58,817 nucleotides of DNA, from positions 1 through 58,817 of the forward strand of contig DSDF01000089.1 of the NCBI GenBank assembly GCA_011048835.1. Reading direction: 5' to 3'. This document shows, piece after piece, positions 17,988 to 25,064 of this stretch. Position numbers and translations under genes: made by a program. Below the pieces are notes generated by a model. It saw only the letters and a list, made by a program, of their open reading frames with translations. It made no database searches and had not been told where the DNA came from. The stretch comes from Methanoculleus sp. GTDB lineage: Archaea > Halobacteriota > Methanomicrobia > Methanomicrobiales > Methanomicrobiaceae. Positions within the stretch are counted from its first letter, which is position 1; each line of letters starts with the position of its first letter.

Positions 17988-18251
17988 TCAGGCAAGGACC
18001 TTCGTCCTCGTCTCCCACGGTCCGGCGAGCCGTATCACATCCATCGGGCACGCCTCGACACAAACGCCGCAACCGGCGCAAAGCTCTGAATTTACGTCAA
18101 GAACAATTGCTTTGCCGTTCTTGACCCGGTAGATCTTCTCTTTGGTGACGGGATCTACCGTATAGAGCTCCAGTGCATCTACGGGGCATGCTACCACACA
18201 TGCGTTACAACCGGTACACCGTTCCATGTTAATATGCAATGCAAATGCCAT
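17988..18251 (-). CDS. fwdG: Ferredoxin-type subunit of formylmethanofuran dehydrogenase (FwdG-like)
   Basis: An 87-aa ferredoxin with two 4Fe-4S motifs, CTGCNACVVACP and CAGCGVCVEACP, and first gene of the fwd/hdr operon. I start at MAFALHINMERCTG (18251). An upstream in-frame start would add 23 residues rich in Phe and Arg that do not look like the family. FwdG links FwdF to FwdB. It could also serve as a free ferredoxin for HdrA. Confidence 0.85.
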   Translation of the reverse strand: MAFALHINMERCTGCNACVVACPVDALELYTVDPVTKEKIYRVKNGKAIVLDVNSELCAGCGVCVEACPMDVIRLAGPWETRTKVLA

Positions 18252-18275
18252 GGTTTCACGCACCAGTTCGAATTT

Positions 18276-18293
18276 ATCGATTAGAAATCGATT
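18276..18293. repeat. Direct repeat ATCGATT x2, 11-bp spacing, upstream of fwdG
   Basis: ATCGATT occurs at 18276-18282 and 18287-18293, one helical turn apart, and each contains the palindrome ATCGAT. The pair lies 25-42 bases before the fwdG start, close to where the nearer TATA-like box (18316-18325) would start transcription. A role as operator is possible. Confidence 0.45.
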
Positions 18294-18315
18294 GAAAAAG
18301 AGTTGTTGAAGAGAA

Positions 18316-18325
18316 TACATAAACC
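18316..18325 (-). promoter_or_regulatory. Proximal TATA-like box of the fwd/hdr operon
   Basis: The minus strand reads GGTTTATGTA, which would start transcription near 18292 and leave a leader of about 40 nt before fwdG. It is weaker than the distal box at 18463-18473; both may be used. Confidence 0.4.
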
Positions 18326-18363
18326 TTCTGAAGTTAGGGAACCTTTTTTATGCGATGAAACCG

Positions 18364-18374
18364 GCGATAATCGC
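18364..18374. repeat. 11-bp palindrome in the fwd leader
   Basis: GCGATAATCGC is a perfect inverted repeat with one central base, located between the two candidate promoters of the fwd/hdr operon. It may be a regulator-binding site or an RNA hairpin in the longer transcript. Confidence 0.4.
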
Positions 18375-18462
18375 TGCAAAACGTTGATTTTAGACGGTTG
18401 TTAATGGTTGTGTGTTGATAAATCAGCCATTTCCCCCTGCGGAAAAAATCGAATTGGCAAAT

Positions 18463-18473
18463 GGTTATATAGG
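18463..18473 (-). promoter_or_regulatory. Distal, strong TATA box of the fwd/hdr operon
   Basis: The minus strand reads CCTATATAACC, a near-consensus archaeal TATA box. Transcription from near 18440 would give a leader of about 190 nt before fwdG, long enough for RNA-level control. No upstream ORF of credible quality fills that leader. Confidence 0.5.
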
Positions 18474-18505
18474 AAACAGCGGGGACGCAAACCTTCTGCC
18501 CCCCC

Positions 18506-18512
18506 AAAAAAA
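18506..18512 (-). terminator. T7 run downstream of the small minus-strand ORF
   Basis: Seven T on the minus strand begin about ten bases after the stop of the 18521-18832 ORF, after a second T-rich tract near its last codons. This is the pattern seen after fwdC and mcrA and suggests that a minus-strand transcript ends here, upstream of the fwd promoter. Confidence 0.4.
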
Positions 18513-18520
18513 TCCATTTT

Positions 18521-18832
18521 TTATTCTTGATCGGCATATAGATCTGCCGGAGATATTTCCTCCCTCATGCATTTCGCGGGACGTATGAACAGGTACGCTC
18601 TCTGCACCATGCATCTGCACCATGGCAACCGGACACACCCCGCAGGGAACCCACCCATAATCCTCCGGAATGCCGTGGTTTCGCCGCACACCACGGGCAA
18701 CCGGCTCTCGTCCACGCCCTGCACCCGATCCTCTGCCGTGAATCGCGGCCGGCACCACCGGCACCGGATGCTGCCCTCCGCACCACCACCCTGCAAAAAA
18801 CGTGAACCGCCGGGGAGGGGATCCGGCTGCAT
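18521..18832 (-). CDS. Possible small cysteine-rich protein (unrecognised)
   Basis: A 103-aa reading frame, MQPDPLPGGSRFLQGG onward, in the roughly 600-base gap between fwdG and ftr. The central part has G or C at most third codon positions, as in neighbouring genes, and carries clustered cysteines: CRWC, a single VVCG, GCVRLPWCRC and AKCM. This could be a zinc-binding protein. A T7 run follows the stop. Against it, I recognise no family, the start is uncertain, and overlapping frames are also open. I treat it as a candidate only. Confidence 0.3.
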   Translation of the reverse strand: MQPDPLPGGSRFLQGGGAEGSIRCRWCRPRFTAEDRVQGVDESRLPVVCGETTAFRRIMGGFPAGCVRLPWCRCMVQRAYLFIRPAKCMREEISPADLYADQE

Positions 18833-18938
18833 GGAAGCGGAGAGCCGACCGAACCCTTCCCGCAGGGTTCGGGAGACCGCAAAAAAGAAACATTATTCTG
18901 ATATTCCTTCATGACATACGTACCACGAGGTATACTGT

Positions 18939-19826
18939 ATGGAATTGAATGGAGTTACCATCGACGACACCTATGCAGAAGCATTTCCCACCTGGATTGC
19001 CCGCGTGATCATCACCGCGGTCACCGAAGAATGGGCGTACAAAGCAGCGGTCGAGGCAACAGGGTTCGCCACCTCGGCAATCGGGTGCCCCTGTGAAGCG
19101 GGCATCGAGACCTTCCTCTCGGGCGACGAGACCCCTGACTGCCGGCCTGGCTGCGCCATCCTCATCTGCGCAAGCGGCAAGAAGAAACTCAAAGAGCAGC
19201 TCATCGAGCGGATCGGCGAGTGCATCCTGACCGCACCCACCACCGCGGTCTTCGACGGCCTTCCCGACGCCGAAGAGAGGATCCCGGTCAAGCTCCACTT
19301 CTTCGGCGACGGCTACGAGTACCAGGCCGAAGTGGGCGGACGCAGCGTCTGGAAGATCCCCATCATGAACGGCGAGTTCGTCGGTGAAGAGGAGTTCGGC
19401 GCAGTCAAGGGCGTTGCCGGCGGCAATTTCTTTGTCATGGGCGAAAACCAGATGGCCGCCCTCATGGGGGCACAGGCGGCGGTGGATGCCATCAACGGCG
19501 TCTGCGGTGTCATCACGTCGTTCCCCGGCGGCATCGTGGCAAGCGGGTCGAAGGTGGGCAGCGCGAAGTACAAGTTCATGACGGCGAGCACCAACGAGAA
19601 GTACTGCCCCACCCTCCGCGAGCAGGTCGAGGGAAGCGAGGTGCCCGAGGGTGTTGCGGCCGTCTACGAGATCGTCATCGATGGCATCGACGAAGCGTCG
19701 GTTGCCGAGGCGATGGCGGAGGGCATCAGGGCGGCCACCACGGTGCCCGGCGTGGTCTACATCACCGCGGGGAACTTCGGCGGCAACCTCGGCCCCTTCA
19801 AGATCAACCTCTCCGACATCCTCTAA
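18939..19826 (+). CDS. ftr: Formylmethanofuran--tetrahydromethanopterin N-formyltransferase
   Basis: A 295-aa Ftr, the second enzyme of CO2 reduction, which moves the formyl group from formylmethanofuran to tetrahydromethanopterin in the cytoplasm. It starts MELNGVTIDDTYAEAFPTWIARVIITA, typical of the family, and ends NLGPFKINLSDIL. A GAGGT site precedes the ATG by seven bases. It faces away from the fwd operon across the 18.3-18.9 kb gap and is followed by a T6 run, so it appears to be monocistronic. Confidence 0.97.
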   Translation: MELNGVTIDDTYAEAFPTWIARVIITAVTEEWAYKAAVEATGFATSAIGCPCEAGIETFLSGDETPDCRPGCAILICASGKKKLKEQLIERIGECILTAPTTAVFDGLPDAEERIPVKLHFFGDGYEYQAEVGGRSVWKIPIMNGEFVGEEEFGAVKGVAGGNFFVMGENQMAALMGAQAAVDAINGVCGVITSFPGGIVASGSKVGSAKYKFMTASTNEKYCPTLREQVEGSEVPEGVAAVYEIVIDGIDEASVAEAMAEGIRAATTVPGVVYITAGNFGGNLGPFKINLSDIL

Positions 19827-19831
19827 CCCTC

Positions 19832-19837
19832 TTTTTT
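19832..19837 (+). terminator. T6 terminator after ftr
   Basis: Six T lie just after the ftr stop, before the TATA box of the next operon. This is a short U-run terminator by archaeal standards. Confidence 0.45.
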
Positions 19838-19850
19838 CACCGGACCGATC

Positions 19851-19861
19851 AGTATAAATAC
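19851..19861 (+). promoter_or_regulatory. Promoter of the marker-11/radical SAM/TPP/aks operon
   Basis: AGTATAAATAC is a near-consensus TATA box. Predicted start is near 19885, giving a leader of about 20 nt that contains the GGTGA ribosome-binding site of the first gene. All nine following genes overlap, so this is the likely single promoter of the operon. Confidence 0.6.
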
Positions 19862-19904
19862 CTTTGTTGCCGACAATCCTGTTAACGATTATTTCGGTGA
19901 CAAA

Positions 19905-20864
19905 ATGATAGTGCTCACTCCCGACGAAATCAGGCAGCGATACGGCGCACTCTTCTCCAAGAAGTTTCTGGTCATGGCCGATGAGGCCGCGGGCATCGCA
20001 GAGATCATCGAGCACTGCAGCCATCGCGGCACCATCGAATGGGATGCCATGAACCGCAGGCGTGCGGGCGGTGCCGCCCGGTCGATTTCCGTCGAGGGAA
20101 CGGCCATGTCGATCGTCGCCGCCATCGGCTCCTACCCCGTCCACTTCGGTGCAGCCGGATCGGAGATCGGCGGACAGGCCCTCGAAGGCGTCGAGATCCT
20201 CGGCGAGGACGAGGTCGCCACCACGTGGGCGGGCATCGCCGGGGCGGGAGTGGGCGTCGCCGCCTGCCTCCCGCAGGCGCCGGGCGTGCTCAGGGCCGAG
20301 TACCCCTCCGAAGAGGACATGAAGATCGGCGGGGCGCGGACCAACCGGGTGCGGATCATCTCGCCCCGGTACGAAAAGATCACCATCGGCATCGACGACA
20401 CCGACACGAAGGAGGAGGGGGCGACCTGGGTGCTGGCGCTGCAGTGCGCCGAACAGTGTCCGGTGGAGGGCGTGGAGTATCTCAACATGCGCCTCATCCA
20501 GCTCAACCCGGCGGTCCCAAAAAAGACCACCAACTGCGTCGGCTCCGCCCTCAACTTCGCGGTCCGCCCGGGATCGGTGGACGCCCTGCTGGACTACGTG
20601 CGGGAGTACATCGAGACCAATGCGGTGAGCGACGATACCGGCATCGCCGTGTACCGGGGCATCGCCCTGCCGGACGAATCCCCCTATCTCAAACGCATCA
20701 AGACCGATATCGTCAGCATCGAAGAGGCGGAAGCCGAGGCGTCGCGGCTCGGGATCCGGTACATCGACTCGGCAGCGAGAAAAGGGCGTATAGGAGCCCT
20801 CGGGTCGGTGCTCTGGGGCAACCGCGGCATCGAAGCGGCAGGACTCTATGGAGAACATACCTGA
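19905..20864 (+). CDS. GIDDTD-motif protein, methanogenesis-marker-11-like paralog 1
   Basis: A 319-aa protein, first gene of the coenzyme B operon. The C-terminal half has GIDDTDTKEEGATW, PKKTTNCVGSALNFAV, SDDTGIAVYRG and KGRIGALGSVLW, the layout of the TiaS-like ATP-using fold. The N-terminal half (about 1-150) is Gly- and Ala-rich and unrecognised. It shares motif order with the next gene, so the two are tandem paralogs. One or both belong to the methanogen-only family called methanogenesis marker 11; I cannot tell which label fits better. Function is unknown. ATP-dependent chemistry is an inference from the fold. Confidence 0.75.
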   Translation: MIVLTPDEIRQRYGALFSKKFLVMADEAAGIAEIIEHCSHRGTIEWDAMNRRRAGGAARSISVEGTAMSIVAAIGSYPVHFGAAGSEIGGQALEGVEILGEDEVATTWAGIAGAGVGVAACLPQAPGVLRAEYPSEEDMKIGGARTNRVRIISPRYEKITIGIDDTDTKEEGATWVLALQCAEQCPVEGVEYLNMRLIQLNPAVPKKTTNCVGSALNFAVRPGSVDALLDYVREYIETNAVSDDTGIAVYRGIALPDESPYLKRIKTDIVSIEEAEAEASRLGIRYIDSAARKGRIGALGSVLWGNRGIEAAGLYGEHT

Positions 20865-21723
20865 ACCCTACACGATCCGGTACCCCGAGATCGTTGCCAT
20901 TGCGGCGGAGGACGCCACCCGCGTGGAGCTGGTCGAGCAGTTCGACTGCGTCGGCGGGGCGATGTGGGCGAAGTATCACTACAAAAAAAGCCCGCTCGTC
21001 CGGTCGGTGCGGACGGTCGGGGCGACCTCCCGCTACCTCCTCGACCCCGGGGAGGAAGACCTCGCCCTCGTGGGCTCCCATTTCCCGGCGGGGATCTCCG
21101 GGGTGCGCGTCACGGACGACGAGGTCGTGGTCTCCTACCGCGGGATGGGGGGAGGGGGCGTCGGCGCGAGCATCTGCCGGTCGCTCGCACAAGGCGTGCT
21201 GCGCTGCGAGACCGACCCGTCGGGCGGCGGCAGGGTCGCGGGATCGACGGTCTGGCTCCCCCGCCGGCAGCGGGTGCTCATCGGCATCGACGATACCGAC
21301 ACGCCCGAGGAGGGAGCGACATGGACACTCGCCCACAACATCGCCCGGGCGGTGGAGGACGACCGCTCCCGCTACCTCTCCCACACCATCGTCCAGCTCT
21401 TCCCCGTCGCCTTCAGGACCAAAAACTGTGTCGCCATCGTCTGCGAATTCGCCTCCACCCGGCCCGATCGGCTGGCCGACCGCTTCCAGGCGTACCTCGA
21501 GCGCTACACCCTCTCGGAGGACACCGGCATGGCGGTCTTCTGCGGCTTCGACCCGTCGGCGCTCGACGGGTTCGGGTGGTCGGTCAAGCAGGGCGAAGTG
21601 GATCCCGCCTCGATCGACCAGGTGAAAGGCCTCGTGGATATCCGCATTGCGGGACGGGGCGCGGTCGGGGCGATCGCGGCCATCCCCTTCTATACCCGCT
21701 ACGAAGAGGCGCTCTCGCTATGA
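20848..21723 (+). CDS. Methanogenesis marker protein 11 (GIDDTD paralog 2)
   Basis: A 291-aa protein with GIDDTDTPEEGATWTLAH, FRTKNCVAIVCEFAS, SEDTGMAVFCG and GRGAVGAIAAIPFY, matching the methanogenesis marker 11 family in length and motifs. It overlaps the preceding paralog by 17 bases and the radical SAM gene by four. The family is restricted to methanogens and its function is unknown to me. A GGGGVGA segment in the N-terminal half could bind a phosphate. Location ahead of the aks genes suggests a link to coenzyme B assembly. Confidence 0.8.
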   Translation: MENIPEPYTIRYPEIVAIAAEDATRVELVEQFDCVGGAMWAKYHYKKSPLVRSVRTVGATSRYLLDPGEEDLALVGSHFPAGISGVRVTDDEVVVSYRGMGGGGVGASICRSLAQGVLRCETDPSGGGRVAGSTVWLPRRQRVLIGIDDTDTPEEGATWTLAHNIARAVEDDRSRYLSHTIVQLFPVAFRTKNCVAIVCEFASTRPDRLADRFQAYLERYTLSEDTGMAVFCGFDPSALDGFGWSVKQGEVDPASIDQVKGLVDIRIAGRGAVGAIAAIPFYTRYEEALSL

Positions 21724-22691
21724 ACTGGACACACCTCAAAGCACGCCTTCTCTCCGCCGGCACGGTCCGGCTCACCGGGGAGCCCGCGGACCGCTTCGTG
21801 GAGCGGTCCCGTGCGGGACCGGGTGCGGGAGGCGAAGGCTCGGTCTTTTTTACCCCGGGAGACCGCCGCAGGGTCAGGCTTTCCCTCGATCCGGCGAGCG
21901 ACATCGAGCTGGTGCACCGGGGTGAAGGGAGGGCAGAGCTCCGCATCCGCGGCGAGGTCGTCGCGGGAAGGTTCGAGGCGATCGGCCTCCACTGCCCCCG
22001 GCAGGCCTACATCACCGTCAGCGAAGGCTGCATCTTCCGGTGCAGCTACTGCCCGGTCCCCTTGCAGGAGGCGCGGGTGAAGACGCCGGACGAGGTTGCG
22101 GCGCTGGTGGAGCGCGTCCTCCCCGAAATCGACGCCATCTCGCTCACCAGCGGCGTGGTGGGAAGCGTCGAGGAGGACGAGAGGCGTGTGCTCGAGGTGG
22201 TCCGGCGCGTGGCCTCCTTTGGCAAACCCGTCGGGGTGTCGATCTACCCGCTCGCAGAAACACCCCGGCGCCTCCACGCCCTCGGTGTGGCGGAGGTGAA
22301 GTTCAACGTGGAGACGGCCACCGAAGCGCTGTTCAGGCGGCACTGCCCGGGGCTCGACCGCGAGGCGCTCATGGACGCCCTGCGGGATTCGGTGGACCTC
22401 TTCGGCAGGAACCACGTCTTTTCCAACGTGATCCTCGGCCTCGGGGAGACGGACGAGGAGCTGGAGCAGTGTATCGAAGAGCTCTGCGCCGCCGGGGTGA
22501 TCCCGGTGGTGCGCCCGCTCACGCCGTCGGCCGGATGCGCAGGCTTCGAACGGCCGTCGGCGGCGCGGATCGAAACAATCTGCGCTGTCCACGCACGCCA
22601 CCTTGCGCAGGCGGGGCTCGACCCCGCACAGGCGCTGACCATGTGCCCCGCCTGCACGGGCTGCGATCTGGTACCGGGGAGGGATGCATGA
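21720..22691 (+). CDS. Radical SAM protein with C-terminal CxxCxxC
   Basis: A 323-aa radical SAM enzyme. The core motif CIFRCSYC (Cx3Cx2C) sits near residue 103-110 and is followed by a TIM-barrel-type sequence with ISLTSGVVGS, VKFNVETATEALF and VILGLGETDEE, most like biotin-synthase-type barrels. The C-terminus has MCPACTGCDL, a CxxCxxC that could hold a second cluster. The first 90 residues are not recognised. Start is the ATG overlapping the upstream stop (ATGA). Substrate is unknown. The aks context suggests coenzyme B chemistry, possibly sulfur insertion, but this is inference only. Confidence 0.8.
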   Translation: MNWTHLKARLLSAGTVRLTGEPADRFVERSRAGPGAGGEGSVFFTPGDRRRVRLSLDPASDIELVHRGEGRAELRIRGEVVAGRFEAIGLHCPRQAYITVSEGCIFRCSYCPVPLQEARVKTPDEVAALVERVLPEIDAISLTSGVVGSVEEDERRVLEVVRRVASFGKPVGVSIYPLAETPRRLHALGVAEVKFNVETATEALFRRHCPGLDREALMDALRDSVDLFGRNHVFSNVILGLGETDEELEQCIEELCAAGVIPVVRPLTPSAGCAGFERPSAARIETICAVHARHLAQAGLDPAQALTMCPACTGCDLVPGRDA

Positions 22692-23962
22692 ACGGCGAAG
22701 AGATCCTCATCACGGCCCTGCAGCGGGCGGCGGACCGTGCGTATGCCGTCCCCGGTTACCCGGTGACCCGCATCGCCGGGGGCGTGGCCGCGGCGATCAC
22801 GGTGAACGAAAAGGTGGCCCTCGAGTACGCCCTCGGCGACTCCCTTGCCCTCCGCCGGGCGGCGGTGATCGTGAAGAACGTCGGCGTCAACGCCCTCGCC
22901 GATCCCCTCGTCAATGCCACCACGCAGGGGCTCCGGGCCGGGGTGGTGGTGGTGGCCGGCGACGATATCGAGGTCGCCGCCTCCCAGAACGCACAGGACA
23001 CCCGTTTTTATGGCGAACTCGCCGAGGTTCCCGTGATCGAGCCGTCCGCGGCGACCATGGGGGCGGCGGTGGAGGCGGCGTTCCGGGCGTCGGAGGAATT
23101 CTCCCGCGTCGCCCTGCTCCGTATCACCCCCGCAGCGCTTGCCGGTGAAGCGGACGCCGCCTTCGCGCCGCCGTCCCGCGGCACCGGCACCCTCGCCGCC
23201 CCCTCGCTCACCATGCGGGGACGGGTGGCGGCGGCGGCGCGGCGGACGAGGGCAATGTTCGCGTGGGCCCGCGCCTCGTCCCTCAACACCATCGCCGGCG
23301 GGACGGCGGGGGTGGGCGCCTGCCCCGGCGACTCGAGGGTGGTCACGGTCTACCCGCCCCCGGGCGACCGCTTCGGGGACGTGGCCGAACTCGGGCGCCC
23401 CTTTTTCGCCGACCACCGCCGGCTGCGGCCGCCGGCGGCGGACCGGGAGCCGGAGACCATGGCCGGGCGGGGCTACTACCGCACGCTCTGCCCCACCTGC
23501 CCCTACGCCCTCCTCTTTGCCCGCATGCAGGAGAAGGGCATGACTGCGGTCTGCGACATCGGGTGCTCCCTGCTCGCCATGAACCCCCCCTACGGGGTGG
23601 GCATCGCCAGCTACGGTCTCGGCTCCTCGGTGGCCGTCGCCGCGACGAGCACGCGCGTGTCCCTCACCGGCGACTACGCCATGCTGCATTCGGGCATCAA
23701 CGCCCTCATCGACATCACGGAAAAAGGGCTGCCCCTGCTCTGTATCGTGTTGAAGAACAAAAAAATGGGGATGACCGGCGGGCATCCGGCCCCGGACGTC
23801 GCCCGCTACCTCAGGTGGGCGGACCCGGTCGTGATCCCGGCGGAGGACGCGGAGGCGCTCGACCGGCATCTCGCCGTCCCCGGCCACCCCCGTGTACTGA
23901 TAATCGAGGGCTGCTGCCCCGAAGGAGAAGAGCATGAAACCGTGGAATGTGGAAATCTGTGA
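22688..23962 (+). CDS. IorA-like thiamine-diphosphate enzyme, candidate 2-oxoacid decarboxylase
   Basis: A 424-aa protein. The N-terminal half resembles the pyrimidine-binding domain of indolepyruvate ferredoxin oxidoreductase alpha (VPGYPVTRI, NEKVALEYALGDSLA, SQNAQDTRFYGEL). The C-terminal half has CPTCPY near 267, TPP-binding GDYAMLHSGINAL near 328 and a distal LKNKKMGMTGGHP. IorA is normally about 600 aa and ends in ferredoxin motifs; these are absent and no IorB partner is adjacent. That fits a non-oxidative decarboxylase, and the aks genes that follow point to 2-oxosuberate as substrate. This substrate is inferred. It overlaps aksA by 29 bases. Confidence 0.75.
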   Translation: MNGEEILITALQRAADRAYAVPGYPVTRIAGGVAAAITVNEKVALEYALGDSLALRRAAVIVKNVGVNALADPLVNATTQGLRAGVVVVAGDDIEVAASQNAQDTRFYGELAEVPVIEPSAATMGAAVEAAFRASEEFSRVALLRITPAALAGEADAAFAPPSRGTGTLAAPSLTMRGRVAAAARRTRAMFAWARASSLNTIAGGTAGVGACPGDSRVVTVYPPPGDRFGDVAELGRPFFADHRRLRPPAADREPETMAGRGYYRTLCPTCPYALLFARMQEKGMTAVCDIGCSLLAMNPPYGVGIASYGLGSSVAVAATSTRVSLTGDYAMLHSGINALIDITEKGLPLLCIVLKNKKMGMTGGHPAPDVARYLRWADPVVIPAEDAEALDRHLAVPGHPRVLIIEGCCPEGEEHETVECGNL

Positions 23963-25064
23963 CGTCACCCTGCGTGACGGGGAACAGACACCCGGCGTGT
24001 CGTTCACCTGTGTGGAGAAAATGGACATCGCCTCCGCACTCGACGAGATCGGTGTCGAGGTGATCGAGGCGGGCTTTCCGGTGGTCTCAGAAAACGAAAA
24101 GGAATGCGTGCAGAATATCGCCCGGATGGGGCTCGACGCCAGGGTCTGCTGCCTCGCCCGCGCACGGCGCGAGGATGTCGAGTGCGCCATCGACTGTGAT
24201 GTCGACATGGTGAGCATCTTCATCGCAACCTCGGACCTGCACATACGCCACAAGTACCGCCGCCCGCGGGAGGAGGTGCTCGAGGGGGCGCTGGCAATGG
24301 TGCAATTCGCCGCGGACCACGGCCTGCAGGTGCGGTTTGCGGCTGAAGACGCCTCCCGCACCGACATCGCCTTCCTCAAAGAGGTCTACACCCGCGGCGC
24401 AGAGCACGGCGCATCGTACGCCAGCTTCGCGGATACGGTGGGCTGCCTGACCCCGCTCGAGATCGCCGCCGTCACCGGAGACCTCTGCCGCAGCACCCCC
24501 CTCCCCCTCTGTATCCACTGCCACAACGACATGGGGTGCGCCAGCGCCAACACCATCACCGCCGCGGCGTCCGGCGCCTTCCAGCTGCACACCACCGTCA
24601 ACGGCATCGGGGAGCGGGCGGGCAATGCCGCCCTTGAAGAGGTGATCGTCGCCCTCCACATGAAAGGCGGTGTCGACCGCTACGATCTCTCCCACCTGCA
24701 CGGCATCTCGGCGATGGTCAGCCAATACTCGGGGATCCAGGTCGCCAAGACCAAGGCGGTGGTCGGCGACCACGCCTTCGCCCACGAAAGCGGCATCCAC
24801 ATCGCCGCCATCCTCGAAGACCCCGCAACCTACGAGTACATCCCCCCGGCCCTCGTGGGCGGCGAGCAGTGCTTTATCCTGGGCAAACACACGGGACGGC
24901 GGGCGCTGGAGCACATCGCCCGGAACATGGGCGTCGACCTCACCGATGCCCAGATCCGCTGGGTGCTCCACCGGGTCAAGGAGATTTCCGAGGGGAAGTG
25001 CTGCATCACCCCCGAGATGTTCCTCGGGATCATCAGGCAGGCACAGGAAGCCGTGGTGGCATGA
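23934..25064 (+). CDS. aksA: Homocitrate synthase of coenzyme B biosynthesis
   Basis: A 376-aa member of the isopropylmalate/homocitrate synthase family. CDVTLRDGEQTPGVSF carries the catalytic metal-binding region, and CIHCHNDMGCA supplies the His-x-His pair. It lacks the C-terminal leucine-binding regulatory domain of LeuA. AksA condenses acetyl-CoA with 2-oxoglutarate and then with the longer 2-oxoacids to extend the chain to 2-oxosuberate. The downstream large and small hydratase and dehydrogenase genes support AksA over citramalate synthase. GGAG lies eight bases before the ATG. Confidence 0.85.
   Translation: MKPWNVEICDVTLRDGEQTPGVSFTCVEKMDIASALDEIGVEVIEAGFPVVSENEKECVQNIARMGLDARVCCLARARREDVECAIDCDVDMVSIFIATSDLHIRHKYRRPREEVLEGALAMVQFAADHGLQVRFAAEDASRTDIAFLKEVYTRGAEHGASYASFADTVGCLTPLEIAAVTGDLCRSTPLPLCIHCHNDMGCASANTITAAASGAFQLHTTVNGIGERAGNAALEEVIVALHMKGGVDRYDLSHLHGISAMVSQYSGIQVAKTKAVVGDHAFAHESGIHIAAILEDPATYEYIPPALVGGEQCFILGKHTGRRALEHIARNMGVDLTDAQIRWVLHRVKEISEGKCCITPEMFLGIIRQAQEAVVA

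Noticed and set aside
18909-20858. Long minus-strand open frame (about 650 codons) opposite ftr and the first marker-11 gene
   Set aside because: It is the antisense shadow of two well-supported genes. High third-position GC keeps the opposite frame free of stops, and the translation resembles nothing.
22244-24379. 711-codon minus-strand frame opposite the radical SAM, TPP and aksA genes
   Set aside because: Same GC-driven shadow; it crosses three genes with clear motifs on the plus strand.
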